From assembly GCA_963746255.1 (NCBI GenBank), contig CAVVAJ010000005.1:310001-374000 (forward strand): DNA of 64,000 nucleotides. The letters are read 5' to 3'. The notes under the pieces are model-generated. The model worked only from the letters and a program-made list of their open reading frames with translations, made no database searches and was not told the DNA's origin. This DNA comes from DAOVXM01 sp963746255. GTDB taxonomy: Bacteria > Chloroflexota > Anaerolineae > Anaerolineales > UBA4823. Positions 45,544-54,399 of the stretch are shown one piece after another. The translations under genes and the position numbers were made by a program. Numbering within the stretch: the stretch's first letter is position 1; every line of letters starts with the position of its first letter.

Positions 45544-46260
45544 CTAATCGTTTCTCAAGTCATCACGTTCTATCTTTTCTGCTTGCCTACTGAGTATGTC
45601 TCGCACAGCCAAAGCCGACATGTCTTCGGCGGCCAGTCTGCGGGCAATTTGTGCAATTGCTGTCTCATAGTCTGCTTGATACTCACTCGAAATTTTACCG
45701 TGCACGTCGTGCGTGATTTCCGCCCAAGCGTCTTGAAGTTTTGTCCGAATCTGGATTTCGCAGATCATGCTATCCTCGACGACAGTGCGTTCTTTTTTGT
45801 AGGTCTTCACACGATCATAAGTAATATCTGCCAGAAGGTGTATCGATCTGTATCCAGTGCGCTTTGGATCTCTGATGTAGTCTTCCAAAGACCGCGGCTT
45901 GATGCGGAACTGCTTGGTAGCCTGGATGTAGTCCAGCATACCGTAGCAATCATCAACAAACCAGCAAATCACTCTGGCGCCAATAAGGTCCGTGATAACT
46001 TCGGTCGGATAGTGGAATATTGGCCAGTTTGTCTTCTCCAGTTTCCTGAGAAAACTCGCCAATGACTTGACTCTAGCGTACACGTCAACAGCTCTAGACG
46101 GGAGTTCGTTTTCTACAGTGTAAGCCGAAGCCAGCTGATCAAGCCTGATTTTGAGAAGTTGGCTTATCAATTCCAGTTCGTCTTCGTAGGAATCGAAGAA
46201 CCGAATGGTTCTTTCGGTTAAGAAGTCTCGCCGTTCCTTTCGGGTTCGGGGCTCGGCCAT
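45544..46260 (-). CDS. small alarmone synthetase (RelA/SpoT synthetase domain)
   Basis: Makes (p)ppGpp-type alarmones from GTP/GDP and ATP. Stand-alone synthetase domain of 238 residues: DLIGARVICWFVDDCYGM (substrate loop), TGYRSIHLLADIT and EIQIRTKLQDAWAEITHDVHG match RelA/SpoT synthetases; there is no HD hydrolase, TGS or ACT domain. Stringent-type alarmone synthetases this small are called SAS. No hydrolase partner is adjacent. Located in the accessory region between hypothetical stretches. Confidence 0.87.
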   Translation of the reverse strand: MAEPRTRKERRDFLTERTIRFFDSYEDELELISQLLKIRLDQLASAYTVENELPSRAVDVYARVKSLASFLRKLEKTNWPIFHYPTEVITDLIGARVICWFVDDCYGMLDYIQATKQFRIKPRSLEDYIRDPKRTGYRSIHLLADITYDRVKTYKKERTVVEDSMICEIQIRTKLQDAWAEITHDVHGKISSEYQADYETAIAQIARRLAAEDMSALAVRDILSRQAEKIERDDLRND

Positions 46261-46614
46261 GACTCACTCCTGCTAGTTTTTTCGTCTCCCCACCGGGAGT
46301 TTCACCTGCTGGGCGTTTACATAGTGATTGCTGCTTAATTAGAGCCAAAAATAGCGAATCGCGCTGCGTATCACTTGGGCGAAGCTCGGCCAGCTGCAAA
46401 CTGGGTTGGACTGCTCCTTATGCTAATGTTATTGTAACTTACTCAATTTCCCTTTTCGCATTTAGTTTCCCCTTTAGTTCTTGCCGTTCTTGTACCCGCT
46501 GATCAATTTACTTTTGCCGTTCCTTTCTCATCTAATTATCCTTCCTGAGGTCCTCATAACAAAAGCAGGCAGCGATCTGCCACCTGCTTTTACAACTTGG
46601 GAAGTTATTGCGAA
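46261..46614. other. intergenic stretch, terminator near its right end
   Basis: About 350 bases without a supported gene; holds the upstream region of the alarmone synthetase gene and the terminator of the small membrane protein gene at 46561-46591. Confidence 0.5.
46561..46591 (-). terminator. hairpin downstream of the small membrane protein gene
   Basis: Inverted repeat AAAAGCA / TGCTTTT around a GGCAG / CTGCC inner stem with a CGAT loop and a three-base bulge. The A-run at its left reads as a U-run on the minus strand. Confidence 0.7.
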
Positions 46615-46938
46615 TTAATCCCGGGCGGCTTGGAACAGTTCTTTTAATGCGACCACAATCGTCGCACCAGCGACAAAGGCTACCACAAATGGCAGGACTA
46701 ATGAAAAAGCTGTCCCCACTACGGGTAAGCTATTAAGCGCCGTCGCGGAAAGAGTTAACGCAATCGCAGCCAACAAAAAGCTTCGCGTGTCTTCGGCGGT
46801 GACATTGAGAATGCCGACAATCACACCCAGGATCGCCAACACCCAAATCGCCCAGTCGGGTTGATAGAAAAGCCCGGCGAGCACGGCAATAACAAGGCCA
46901 ATAATAAAAGCCCATTTGCCAATTCTTGCAGTATTCAT
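46615..46938 (-). CDS. small polytopic membrane protein
   Basis: A 107-residue hydrophobic protein with about three or four membrane segments (residues about 8-25, 29-45, 55-75 and 78-98) and a basic N-terminus. No family is recognised. A GGAG ribosome-binding site is 7 bases upstream of its ATG, and a hairpin follows. Function unknown. Confidence 0.65.
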   Translation of the reverse strand: MNTARIGKWAFIIGLVIAVLAGLFYQPDWAIWVLAILGVIVGILNVTAEDTRSFLLAAIALTLSATALNSLPVVGTAFSLVLPFVVAFVAGATIVVALKELFQAARD

Positions 46939-47644
46939 TTTAGTCTCCTTTCAATTAATTGATTACATTGGCGAATAATGGTGCAAACCGTCTTCAAGAC
47001 GATGCGGTGTTTCACTACTATATAACACTTTTCAGGTAAACAAGTTATGGGATTATCTCGATATTTGGCTGGGAAGGAGGTTATACGAAAGGGTTCGGCT
47101 GCAATATAGCTATCCTGATCCGGTGGGAGAACCATGTTACATGCGGCCCGAACCCTTACGCTCAGGATGGCACACGGCCATTGCGACCTATGAAGATATT
47201 TCCGAAGAGCGATTTGAGTACAAATGGCGATTTGTGGTCATCGCCGAGGGTTGAGCGCAAGTATCGCAGGGTATTGAATGCTGGGCGGCATGCTGCCACA
47301 CGGTGCGGTCGTCGCCAGGTGATCCGGGACAGTTGTATCCGCTGTCGGAGAGGGAGTATCTCATTAGACCCCCTCCTCGGTTCTCCCCCCACGAGGGAAG
47401 AAGGTTTTTCTTGGTCCGCATAATTTTTCCCTTGCCCATAGTCTGCATTACTCCCCATTCCAACTGGGAGGGGGTCGGGGGGTTGGTATATCATCAATCA
47501 ACACATTATTCTCAGCTCGGTGGGTACATACACCTGGCGGCATTGCACCCGCCATCTCATCCGCAGTGCTGGTTACAGCGGGCAGATCGAACTGCTGGAT
47601 GAACTGTCTGGTGAGTGAGCAACCTACCGGGGTAGTATTTACTT
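46939..47644. other. remnant-rich intergenic stretch
   Basis: Contains a 47030-47254 plus-strand frame that looks like the C-terminal end of a protein (GWHTAIATYEDISEERFEYK) without a start codon, and an inverted repeat AAGGGTTCGG (47089-47098) / CCGAACCCTT (47148-47157). The C-rich run near 47360-47400 and the G-rich run near 47465-47485 have no clear meaning. Confidence 0.5.
47054..47254 (+). pseudogene. C-terminal gene remnant
   Basis: A 67-codon frame (roughly LWDYLDIWLGRRLYERVRLQ then PEPLRSGWHTAIATYEDISE) ending in TGA. It has no start codon with a ribosome-binding site and continues open upstream into non-coding-looking DNA. Codon usage looks coding near its end. Parent family not recognised. 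Confidence 0.4.
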
Positions 47645-47866
47645 TCAATATGTCCAGAACGGGTGGTTACCCGACCCAGGCTGAGTATCTGTCCGTTTTT
47701 CAGGCGACTTGTCAAGTGAAATATTGGGACCCTTTCCCTTTGGATCAGTGAGAATCACAAAGCCACCACTTGCAGGTCTGACAGGTACATTCCCAAGCAC
47801 CTCCTGCCATAACTTCATCATTTTATCGAACTCATAGCACCGAATTACGATTGAGCCAATTCTCAT
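47645..47866 (-). pseudogene. truncated glyoxalase/VOC-family gene
   Basis: The first 56 codons (MRIGSIVIRCYEFDKMMKLW then GGFVILTDPKGKGPNISLD) match the N-terminal module of a VOC protein, which normally runs to about 115-120 residues. The frame then reads SPEKRTDTQPGSGNHPFWTY and stops, so the second half (with the metal-binding glutamate) is lost. The start at 47866 is chosen because the family begins MRIGSIVIRC. It lies downstream (minus strand) of the attC-like site. Confidence 0.7.
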
Positions 47867-47946
47867 TTTATAAATGTAACGCCTGGCAAAAAAGGTTTCA
47901 ACAAAAAGGTGCAAAGCGCATGTTGAAGGATCTCGGAACTATAGCT

Positions 47947-48006
47947 GCCTAACGTCTGGCTTCACCGGCGCCGCGAAGCGGCATCGGGTGGAAGCCAATG
48001 TTTGGT
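47947..48006 (-). other. attC-like recombination site
   Basis: GCCTAAC (47947-47953) fits the RYYYAAC core. The inner arms TGGCTTCACC and GGTGGAAGCCA pair with one unpaired base, as in attC extrahelical bases. The centre has GCCGC / GCGGC arms, and the right end GTTTGGT is a degenerate GTTRRRY. It is 60 bases, 14 bases after the phosphotriesterase-family stop on the minus strand. Prediction by pattern only. Confidence 0.5.
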
Positions 48007-48020
48007 TTCTATTTCAAGTA

Positions 48021-48944
48021 TCAACGGGCAAATGCCCGAAAGGGGTTGACGTGAGTTAGTTGATGGATCATTACTTCATCCAATCCGATAGCCCGCAGCT
48101 TTGGCAGAAACTGGTCTGCGAGGTATGTGTATGGTTTGGGAACACCGCCACCCGGCAACGCCGGATCATACCATCCTCGGTCATGACTCAGCAGCAATTT
48201 ACCACCCAAACCAGCGTCTAGTAGGCGTTGAATGTGCTGCAAATAGTACTCATCAATTTCACTATCGATATTACCAATGGCGTCGTACTCAATCCAAGCC
48301 CCGCGTCGAGCCATCTCTAGATGTAACTCGAAATCCGGCTCTGCTTGGGTATGGATCCAGATAAATCGTTCTACATCATAATTCATCGCCTCGATAATAT
48401 CGAGTTGGTCCCGAACAACCCGGCCTCGGATCGTATGGCTGCCTATAACAGCATTCGTTTCGCGACCAGCAGTTGCAGCCGCCCGTAAGATTTTGGCTTC
48501 ACATGCAGTTAATCCGTCATCACCTGCGCTCAACTTAATCCAACCGGCTTGCACACCGCTCTCTTCAATTTCACCTTGCAATTCGCCCAGCATCCAACCG
48601 GTCAATTCGGCTTCGCTAGCCGCGTGAGCCCAATCAGGAACCCAAGGTTCACGATAAATACCAGTTGGAATTACCAAGGGTAGATTGGTGGCTTCAGATA
48701 CAGCTCGATCAATATCAGCCCGACGTCCCACGCCGACTGTACTGCATTCTACAATGGCTGTCACACCGACTTTTTGTGCCTGTTTTATTTCCGGAGCCAT
48801 TAGCTGGATAACTTCTTCAACTTCAGCCTGGGCATAACCAGGAGTGTCCCAAGTCCGAAGATCGACAAAGATGTGTTCGTGGGGCAAAATCGACCCCAAT
48901 TCGGAAGAACTTTTAAGACCAAGGGTGGTAGTTATTCTAGCCAC
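48021..48944 (-). CDS. phosphotriesterase-family (PTE) amidohydrolase
   Basis: A 307-residue metal-dependent hydrolase. The metal ligands look intact: HxH in LPHEHIFVD, a lysine in WIKLSAGDD, His in VIGSHTIRG, His in WIHTQAEPDF and Asp in LLSHDRGWYDP. The family includes lactonases and phosphotriesterases; this sequence is nearer the php/lactonase-like branch, and no substrate can be named. The adjacent attC-like site suggests a mobile cassette, although no integrase is in the window. Confidence 0.85.
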   Translation of the reverse strand: MARITTTLGLKSSSELGSILPHEHIFVDLRTWDTPGYAQAEVEEVIQLMAPEIKQAQKVGVTAIVECSTVGVGRRADIDRAVSEATNLPLVIPTGIYREPWVPDWAHAASEAELTGWMLGELQGEIEESGVQAGWIKLSAGDDGLTACEAKILRAAATAGRETNAVIGSHTIRGRVVRDQLDIIEAMNYDVERFIWIHTQAEPDFELHLEMARRGAWIEYDAIGNIDSEIDEYYLQHIQRLLDAGLGGKLLLSHDRGWYDPALPGGGVPKPYTYLADQFLPKLRAIGLDEVMIHQLTHVNPFRAFAR

Positions 48945-49489
48945 AATACTATTCCTTATCTATTTGCGTTTTCCAAATACCCGCCAGTATTGTAATTATG
49001 CAGCGGATAACGGCGAAACCTAACGAATTAAGATTATTGATGTGGTGCGGTTCCGAATAATACGAACGCTAAACCCAAGATCAGCCACCACATAATCCGC
49101 TTTTGAACAAAGCCGAGCAGTCAAAATCGCTATTTGTAATATTAGCAGAAATTCCCACGAGGTACCCCAGCAAAATCTATGCTGATCTAGAAAGATTGTA
49201 GCAATAACCCCCAACATATGCAAGCAACAAGGAAGACGAAAAGCAAGCTGTGATGTTTAATCGGAGCGCAAACAAAGGGGCAAAGATAGCCACATTTGCA
49301 GCCTATTCGATCACAGCAAGACAGGGAGCGGGTACATCAGGGAGGCTTGCGTTCATAGGTAGGCATGATTTCCTCTTCTTTGCATGTTGCGTCCGGAAAA
49401 CCGAATCGAGGAAGCTAGGCGAAACAATATGGTACACTAAATTTGGGGGCTGCGTATCGTGCTCCCCAAATTCAATACACGAGGGAAAT
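48945..49489. other. intergenic stretch with a leader hairpin
   Basis: 545 bases between divergent genes. An inverted repeat AATTTGGGG (49440-49448) / CCCCAAATT (49464-49472) lies just upstream of the GAGGGA ribosome-binding site of the following gene. A near-palindrome at about 49035-49100 (GTGGTG / CACCAC) has no known role. Confidence 0.5.
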
Positions 49490-50660
49490 ATGACCGATGC
49501 AATTACTTTTGGACTGGCACGCATGCACGTGGAATACGGCGAGCGGCGTGACTTTTTGCCAAAGCTGGTGGCAGACCTGGAGAAACGCGGCGCGCGGGTG
49601 TATTTGGAATATGGGTACGGCACCGGTCTGGGATTGACCGAGGAAGATTATCTGAAGGTCGCTCCGGGGGTGCGCTTTGTTTCGTATCAGGAAGTTTTTA
49701 AACAACAAAATGTGCTGGTGTTACGCTGTCCGGCGAACGAGGATTTGAAAATGATGGAACCAGGCTCCTGCCTGATCTCCATGCTGCACTATCCCACTCG
49801 ACCGCAGCGCGTGGAATTCCTGCGCTCGCTGGAGATCGAGGCCGTATCGCTGGACTCGCTCAAAGACGATTCCGGCCGCCGCATGATCGAAAACCTGCAA
49901 TCTGTGGCCTGGAACGGGTTGGAAGCGGGTTTCCAGGTGCTGGGCAGCACCTATCCCTCGCCAGGTCATGGAAAATCCAAAGCGTGGGCCGATCCATGCC
50001 ACCGTGCTGGGGGTAGGTGCGGTCGGCGGTCACGCGGTGCAGGCAGCCAGCCGCTACGGCGATATAAAGCTCTGGAAAACGCTGGCCAAACGCGGCACAC
50101 CCGGCGTACAGGTAACGGCCATTGACTACGACCTGGCCGGGCGAGAAGAGGTTATGCATGACATCCTGGCGCGCAGCGACCTCCTGGTGGACGCCACCCA
50201 GCGCCGTGATACAAGCAAGGCGGTCATCTCCAACGAATGGGTTGGCTGGCTGCCTGAGCATGCCGTGATCGTGGATTTATCGGTAGACCCGTATATCTGC
50301 CAGTATGAGCCAATCGAGGTAAAAGGTATTGAGGGCATTCCACAGGGCAATCTGGATCAGTATGTTTTCATGCCAAACGACCCGGCGTATGAGCACATAC
50401 CAGACTGTGTCTCCACAAAAAACCGCCGCTATACGGTTTCCTGTTATTCCTGGCCAGGCATCCATCCCAAGAGATGTATGAAATTATACGGGGAGCAAAT
50501 CCGTCCGATATTACGAACCATCACAGACCGGGGCGGCATTCAGAATGTCAACCCACACGGCCGGTATTTTGAACGTGCCATTTGGCAGGCTATGCTTTCG
50601 CAATGGGTAAGCCAACTACCTGGCCAGTGGCTCAATCAATCCAGAGCAGGAGGACAAAGG
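49490..50660 (+). pseudogene. alanine-dehydrogenase/PNT-like gene A, broken by a frameshift
   Basis: Tandem paralogue of the gene at 50661-51821. The N-terminal part (MTDAITFGLARMHVEYGERR to NGLEAGFQVLGSTYPSPG) reads from the ATG at 49490 (GAGGGA ribosome-binding site) to about 49975. The Rossmann part (PIHATVLGVGAVGGHAVQAA onward) continues in the +1 frame. Removing one A from the AAAA at 49972-49975 gives GHGNPKRGPIHATVLGVGAVG, which aligns with gene B. The end then runs without a stop into gene B, so the frame is fused from 49968 to 51821. Confidence 0.75.
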
Positions 50661-51821
50661 ATGAACCCACCCAAAACCATCGGCTTCCCCCGGATGAGGA
50701 ACGAAGTAGGAGAGAAGCGCGTTTTCTTACCCGAGTTTATTCAGTATCTTGCCAACCTTGGTATGAAAGTGTATATCGAAGAAGGCTATGGCGCACGCTC
50801 TGGTTACACGTATGAAGATTACAAGCGCGCCAGTCTCAACATGCACATATGCAGCCGCGAGCAGGCCTTCCAAAAGGATGTGTCCATCATCCTGCGCAGC
50901 CCTAAACCGGAGGAGTTTGATCTGGTCAAACCCGGCAGCACGCTGATCTCCATGCTGCATTATCCAACCCGCTCCAACCGCGTAACCCGATTGCAAGAAG
51001 GCGACATCAAGTCCATCTCGCTGGATAGCATCGTCAATGATAGCGGCATCCGCCTGGTGGAAAACATGAAAGCCGTCGCATGGAACGGTCTCGAAGCGGC
51101 CTTTGACTGGCTCGAAATGCAATGGCCAGGCCTGGAACGCCCCGACGGGAAACCCATCCAGGTGTTGATCCTGGGGACAGGCATGGTCGGGAAACACGCC
51201 ATCGAAGCTGCCACCAAACTGGGGAATGTGGAACGCAACAGCGATCACATCGCAGAAAAAGGACCGGGTGCTATCGCTCTCTCTGTGGGACGGAATCTTT
51301 CATCCAACCCTGTCACGATGGAAGAACTTATGCGGCAATGCGATATCCTGGCAGACGCCACCCAGCGCCGCGACACCAGCAAACCGGTTGTTCCAAACGA
51401 GTGGATCGCCTGGCTACCAGAGCACGCCGTGATCGTAGACCTGGCCGTAGACCCGTACACGCTGGATGCCGAACCGCCCGTTGTGCGCGGCGTTGAGGGC
51501 ATCCCGCAAGGAAACCTGGACCAATACGTCTTCCCGGCAGATGACCCTAAATGGGACAAACTTGTACCCGCATCGATTCCATCCAAACACCGCCGCACTA
51601 CGGTCACATGCTACTCATGGCCGGGCGTGCATCCTGAAGCCTGTATGCGGCACTATGCGCACCAACTGGAACCACTCATGTATCACCTGGTCAAAAAAGG
51701 CTACGACGGCATCTCCATCGAAGGGGATTACTTCGAGCGCGCGCTCTACCGCGCCACACTCAAAGCCTGGTTGCAAGATGAAGCTGACAAATCTGGGAGA
51801 AAGCAAAAAGGGTCGGAATAG
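50661..51821 (+). CDS. alanine-dehydrogenase/NAD(P)-transhydrogenase-like protein B
   Basis: A 386-residue protein of the AlaDH/PNT-like superfamily. N-terminal domain KTIGFPRMRNEVGEKRVFLP, SLISMLHYPTR-type motif (STLISMLHYPTRSNRVTRLQ), then a Rossmann region VLILGTGMVGKHAIEAATKLG, and VIVDLAVDPYTLDAEPP. It is close to lysine or saccharopine dehydrogenase-like enzymes, and the substrate is not assigned. It has its own AGGAGG ribosome-binding site. The block is GC-richer than the flanks by eye, which suggests recent transfer. Confidence 0.8.
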   Translation: MNPPKTIGFPRMRNEVGEKRVFLPEFIQYLANLGMKVYIEEGYGARSGYTYEDYKRASLNMHICSREQAFQKDVSIILRSPKPEEFDLVKPGSTLISMLHYPTRSNRVTRLQEGDIKSISLDSIVNDSGIRLVENMKAVAWNGLEAAFDWLEMQWPGLERPDGKPIQVLILGTGMVGKHAIEAATKLGNVERNSDHIAEKGPGAIALSVGRNLSSNPVTMEELMRQCDILADATQRRDTSKPVVPNEWIAWLPEHAVIVDLAVDPYTLDAEPPVVRGVEGIPQGNLDQYVFPADDPKWDKLVPASIPSKHRRTTVTCYSWPGVHPEACMRHYAHQLEPLMYHLVKKGYDGISIEGDYFERALYRATLKAWLQDEADKSGRKQKGSE

Positions 51822-51884
51822 GATAACCGGTGGAAAACACATCCGCTGCCAGCGGGTATTACCTCTTCGATGTGATTCCGGGTG

Positions 51885-51995
51885 ATGATTACTTGGGTCA
51901 TTGATGAAAACAAGAATGAAGAAAGAATAGCCATTGATGGAATTGATGATATTCACAACTTTGCAGATCAAAATTGCCATTGTTCAGCGTTATGA
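51885..51995 (+). CDS. possible small ORF or gene fragment
   Basis: A 36-codon frame beginning MITWVIDENKNEERIAIDGI and ending in TGA. A weak GGGTG box lies upstream. It may be the C-terminal fragment of a larger gene. It precedes an imperfect hairpin (52021-52061) whose outer bases resemble attC core ends, but the length is too short for a normal attC. Confidence 0.3.
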   Translation: MITWVIDENKNEERIAIDGIDDIHNFADQNCHCSAL

Positions 51996-52020
51996 TTCTC
52001 AGTAGTTATAGTGAAAAACT

Positions 52021-52061
52021 GCCTAACCCATGTTGTAGCAGACCGGAGCTATGGGTTGAGC
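52021..52061. repeat. imperfect inverted repeat
   Basis: GCCTAACCCAT pairs with ATGGGTTGAGC except for two swapped bases, around a 19-base loop. Its ends resemble integron core sites, but at 41 bases it is shorter than known attC sites. The role is unknown. Confidence 0.4.
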
Positions 52062-52164
52062 AGAGCGGTGGAGGAGTACATCGCGGAGGCCAACTGGTAA
52101 GCCTCCCCTAAAATAATACCAAACGAAATTGGATTTTTCTGGCACAATTAAGCAGGAGATTCCG

Positions 52165-52482
52165 ATGAAAAGATCAAGCTACACCGAAACGCAGATAGTC
52201 AAAATCCTCAAAGAAGCTGAAGCAGGTGTCGCAGTAGAAGAACCCAGTCGCCAGCATGGCTTCAGCAAAAGCGCTTTTTACAAATGGAAAGCCAGATACG
52301 GTCCCATGGATGCGGCTGCCCTAAAACACCTCAAGGAACTGGAAGCGGAGAACCAAAAACTGAAAGAGATGTATGCGGACCTGAATCTGGAACACAAAGT
52401 GTTGAAGGACATTGTTGAAAAAAGTTGTCACAATAGCGGAGCGCTGACAGTGAGGTATTCTTTGAACAGTCTGTTGCACTGA
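52165..52482 (+). CDS. IS3-family transposase OrfA, orphan
   Basis: A 105-residue OrfA with an N-terminal helix-turn-helix (KRSSYTETQIVKILKEAEAG) and a leucine-zipper region (LKHLKELEAENQKLKEMYAD). The ATG at 52165 has AGGAG upstream. The natural C-terminal tail is replaced after about residue 91, and no OrfB or terminal inverted repeats are seen, so the element is incomplete and inactive. It suggests past IS insertion at this boundary. Confidence 0.85.
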   Translation: MKRSSYTETQIVKILKEAEAGVAVEEPSRQHGFSKSAFYKWKARYGPMDAAALKHLKELEAENQKLKEMYADLNLEHKVLKDIVEKSCHNSGALTVRYSLNSLLH

Positions 52483-52636
52483 CGAGTTGAACCCAGGAAT
52501 TTTGACGGAACCATTCGCACAGGTATTACATGCAATTGATCGTGCAGCGTTGAAAGACAGCTTTAAGAAATCTTTGAAGCCATAGATATCCACAGCCGCA
52601 AAAAGTGAATCAATTTCGCAGTAGATGGTCAGCTGT

Positions 52637-54217
52637 TTATTCGAGTTCTTGGCAGCCGGGGCGATTATCGGAAACCTGGGTATAGTCGAAAGGGGTTTTA
52701 TAGACAGAGAAGAGGCTGATATCCGGCAAGAGTTCGTATTGACCATTGAAATAACGGTTGAAAATTACCCGAAATGTGTTGACAGGTGAGATCTGGATAT
52801 ATAAATCCACGCTGCCATTTTCAGGTAGGTAATACGCGTTTAATATTTTCATGCGGTTTTTTGGGGCTAGCTCGACACCACCGTGGTCTGCCTGCAGGAT
52901 AATGACCGGTGGGGTCTCCGATTCAATTATCATCGTACCCAGCATTGGAATGAGCTGTTGATTTAAAAAGGTCACCTGGTCGCGGTACGCAGTTAATTTC
53001 TCTTGGTCGTAATCCCTAAATTCTCCGTCCGGACCAAAGACATACGGTGGGTGGGGGATCACAAGATGGGCGAAGACAAATTTCGGCCCTGATTGTGTTG
53101 GTAATTTTTCCAATTGATCAAGAGAATATATGATGCGGTCACGGTGGATTCGGCGGGGGTTATCGAAATCCGGCAGGAGGTATTCGGGCATCTTTCTGGA
53201 TGCGTCTACGAAAACTGAGGCTGCTGAGTTATTCAGGAGCATCAATTCAAATCCGTTTATCCCGGAAACAATCTGTAAATTTCCTAATGAGGATGGAGAT
53301 GGCGAGAAGTAGAAATCGGCGTCATCCCATTCGGTGCCTTTAAAACCTGTTTCAAATGCGACTATGTCATAGCCGAGTTTTTCAAATATTTTACGCACCT
53401 TGCTGTGCTGGATGAATTCATGGATGCCGATCCTTTTTTGATTGCCTGGATTAAATTGCTCACTCAGCCTGTCTAGATAATCATAATTCAACGAGGATGC
53501 TAGAGATAATTGGGTCTGGGAATAATTACTCTGACTGCAGTTGGCAACAAAAAAACCGAGCTGTTCCAGTTGATTTAAGAACGAGGAATTATCCAGATCA
53601 TAATATTTAAGCAGTTCATCATCTCGCGAATAGGCATCCAAGATGATGTAGTAGACATCTGGCGGACTCGTACCTTGTGAGAAGCGTAATATCCCGGATT
53701 CAGCATCGATATAATCTTCATCAGCTGCCGTTGGTTGAGCATGAAAACTGTAAGATGCAATCTGGAAAAGCGGTATGATCAAGGCAATGGATGCAACCAG
53801 GTTGAGGTATCTGTTGGTATTTTTCAATTCTGGCTTTACCCGTCTCAGCCAATAAAATATCACGGTCAGCACTGCTATCGATATAGGTATGAGTAACCGG
53901 TGTCTGGCAGCAGCAACCCCGATGCGATCCATATCTTTCAGGAAGTGGTACACGTGGCCGTAGCTGAAGAAGGTGATCAGGGTAGTTGTTGTCAGAATTG
54001 CAGCATAGTCCCACTGCTTAAGTATTAATCGGAAGATGATCATCAACAATATTGATACCAGGAGTGAGACAAAGAGTGCTCGCACCGCAACATACGGTCT
54101 GATCTCTTCGATATTGTGACCCAGGAGAGCTATCCCTGGATACAGCGCGAAAAGTAATGGGTAAATGGGAAGTTTAATCAAGCTGCTCAAATTTTCGGTA
54201 ATTTTCATATCAAACAA
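52637..54217 (-). CDS. membrane sulfatase/alkaline-phosphatase-superfamily protein
   Basis: A 526-residue protein. About five membrane helices fill residues 15-165, then the catalytic domain runs about 180-510. Motifs are DVYYIILDAYSRDD (metal Asp), FVFAHLVIPHPPYVFGPDGE and VIILQADHGGVEL (metal Asp-His). This layout resembles phosphoethanolamine or glycerol-phosphate transferases, or a sulfatase-like enzyme of envelope polymers. Substrate unknown. Confidence 0.83.
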   Translation of the reverse strand: MFDMKITENLSSLIKLPIYPLLFALYPGIALLGHNIEEIRPYVAVRALFVSLLVSILLMIIFRLILKQWDYAAILTTTTLITFFSYGHVYHFLKDMDRIGVAAARHRLLIPISIAVLTVIFYWLRRVKPELKNTNRYLNLVASIALIIPLFQIASYSFHAQPTAADEDYIDAESGILRFSQGTSPPDVYYIILDAYSRDDELLKYYDLDNSSFLNQLEQLGFFVANCSQSNYSQTQLSLASSLNYDYLDRLSEQFNPGNQKRIGIHEFIQHSKVRKIFEKLGYDIVAFETGFKGTEWDDADFYFSPSPSSLGNLQIVSGINGFELMLLNNSAASVFVDASRKMPEYLLPDFDNPRRIHRDRIIYSLDQLEKLPTQSGPKFVFAHLVIPHPPYVFGPDGEFRDYDQEKLTAYRDQVTFLNQQLIPMLGTMIIESETPPVIILQADHGGVELAPKNRMKILNAYYLPENGSVDLYIQISPVNTFRVIFNRYFNGQYELLPDISLFSVYKTPFDYTQVSDNRPGCQELE

Positions 54218-54239
54218 ATCACTAATTCATAAAAACAAT

Positions 54240-54262
54240 GCTCCAAACTGGATGTTTGGAGC
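54240..54262 (-). terminator. terminator after tRNA-Gly
   Basis: A 9-bp stem GCTCCAAAC / GTTTGGAGC with a 5-base loop; the minus strand continues ATTGTTTTTATG. Confidence 0.8.
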
Positions 54263-54290
54263 CGGCGTTATCCAAGATTATTCTAGAAAG

Positions 54291-54362
54291 AGCGGGTGAC
54301 GGGACTCGAACCCGTGACATCCTGCTTGGGAAGCAGACGTTCTACCACTGAACTACACCCGC
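54291..54362 (-). tRNA. tRNA-Gly (anticodon CCC)
   Basis: 72 bases on the minus strand. Acceptor stem GCGGGTG / CACCCGC, discriminator T, T-arm ACGGGTTCGAGTCCCGT, anticodon loop TTCCCAA (anticodon CCC). CCA is not encoded. It is followed by a terminator hairpin. Confidence 0.94.
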
Positions 54363-54399
54363 CGATGTTTTTGGATTATAGTCATGGCCGCGATAGATG

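Noticed and set aside
47162..47497. Minus-strand frame of 111 codons
   Set aside because: Low-complexity composition and no homology; overlaps remnants in other frames.
52021..52061. Hairpin as a full attC site
   Set aside because: It has GCCTAAC and GTTGAGC ends but is only 41 bases, shorter than known attC sites, and the inner arms are mispaired.
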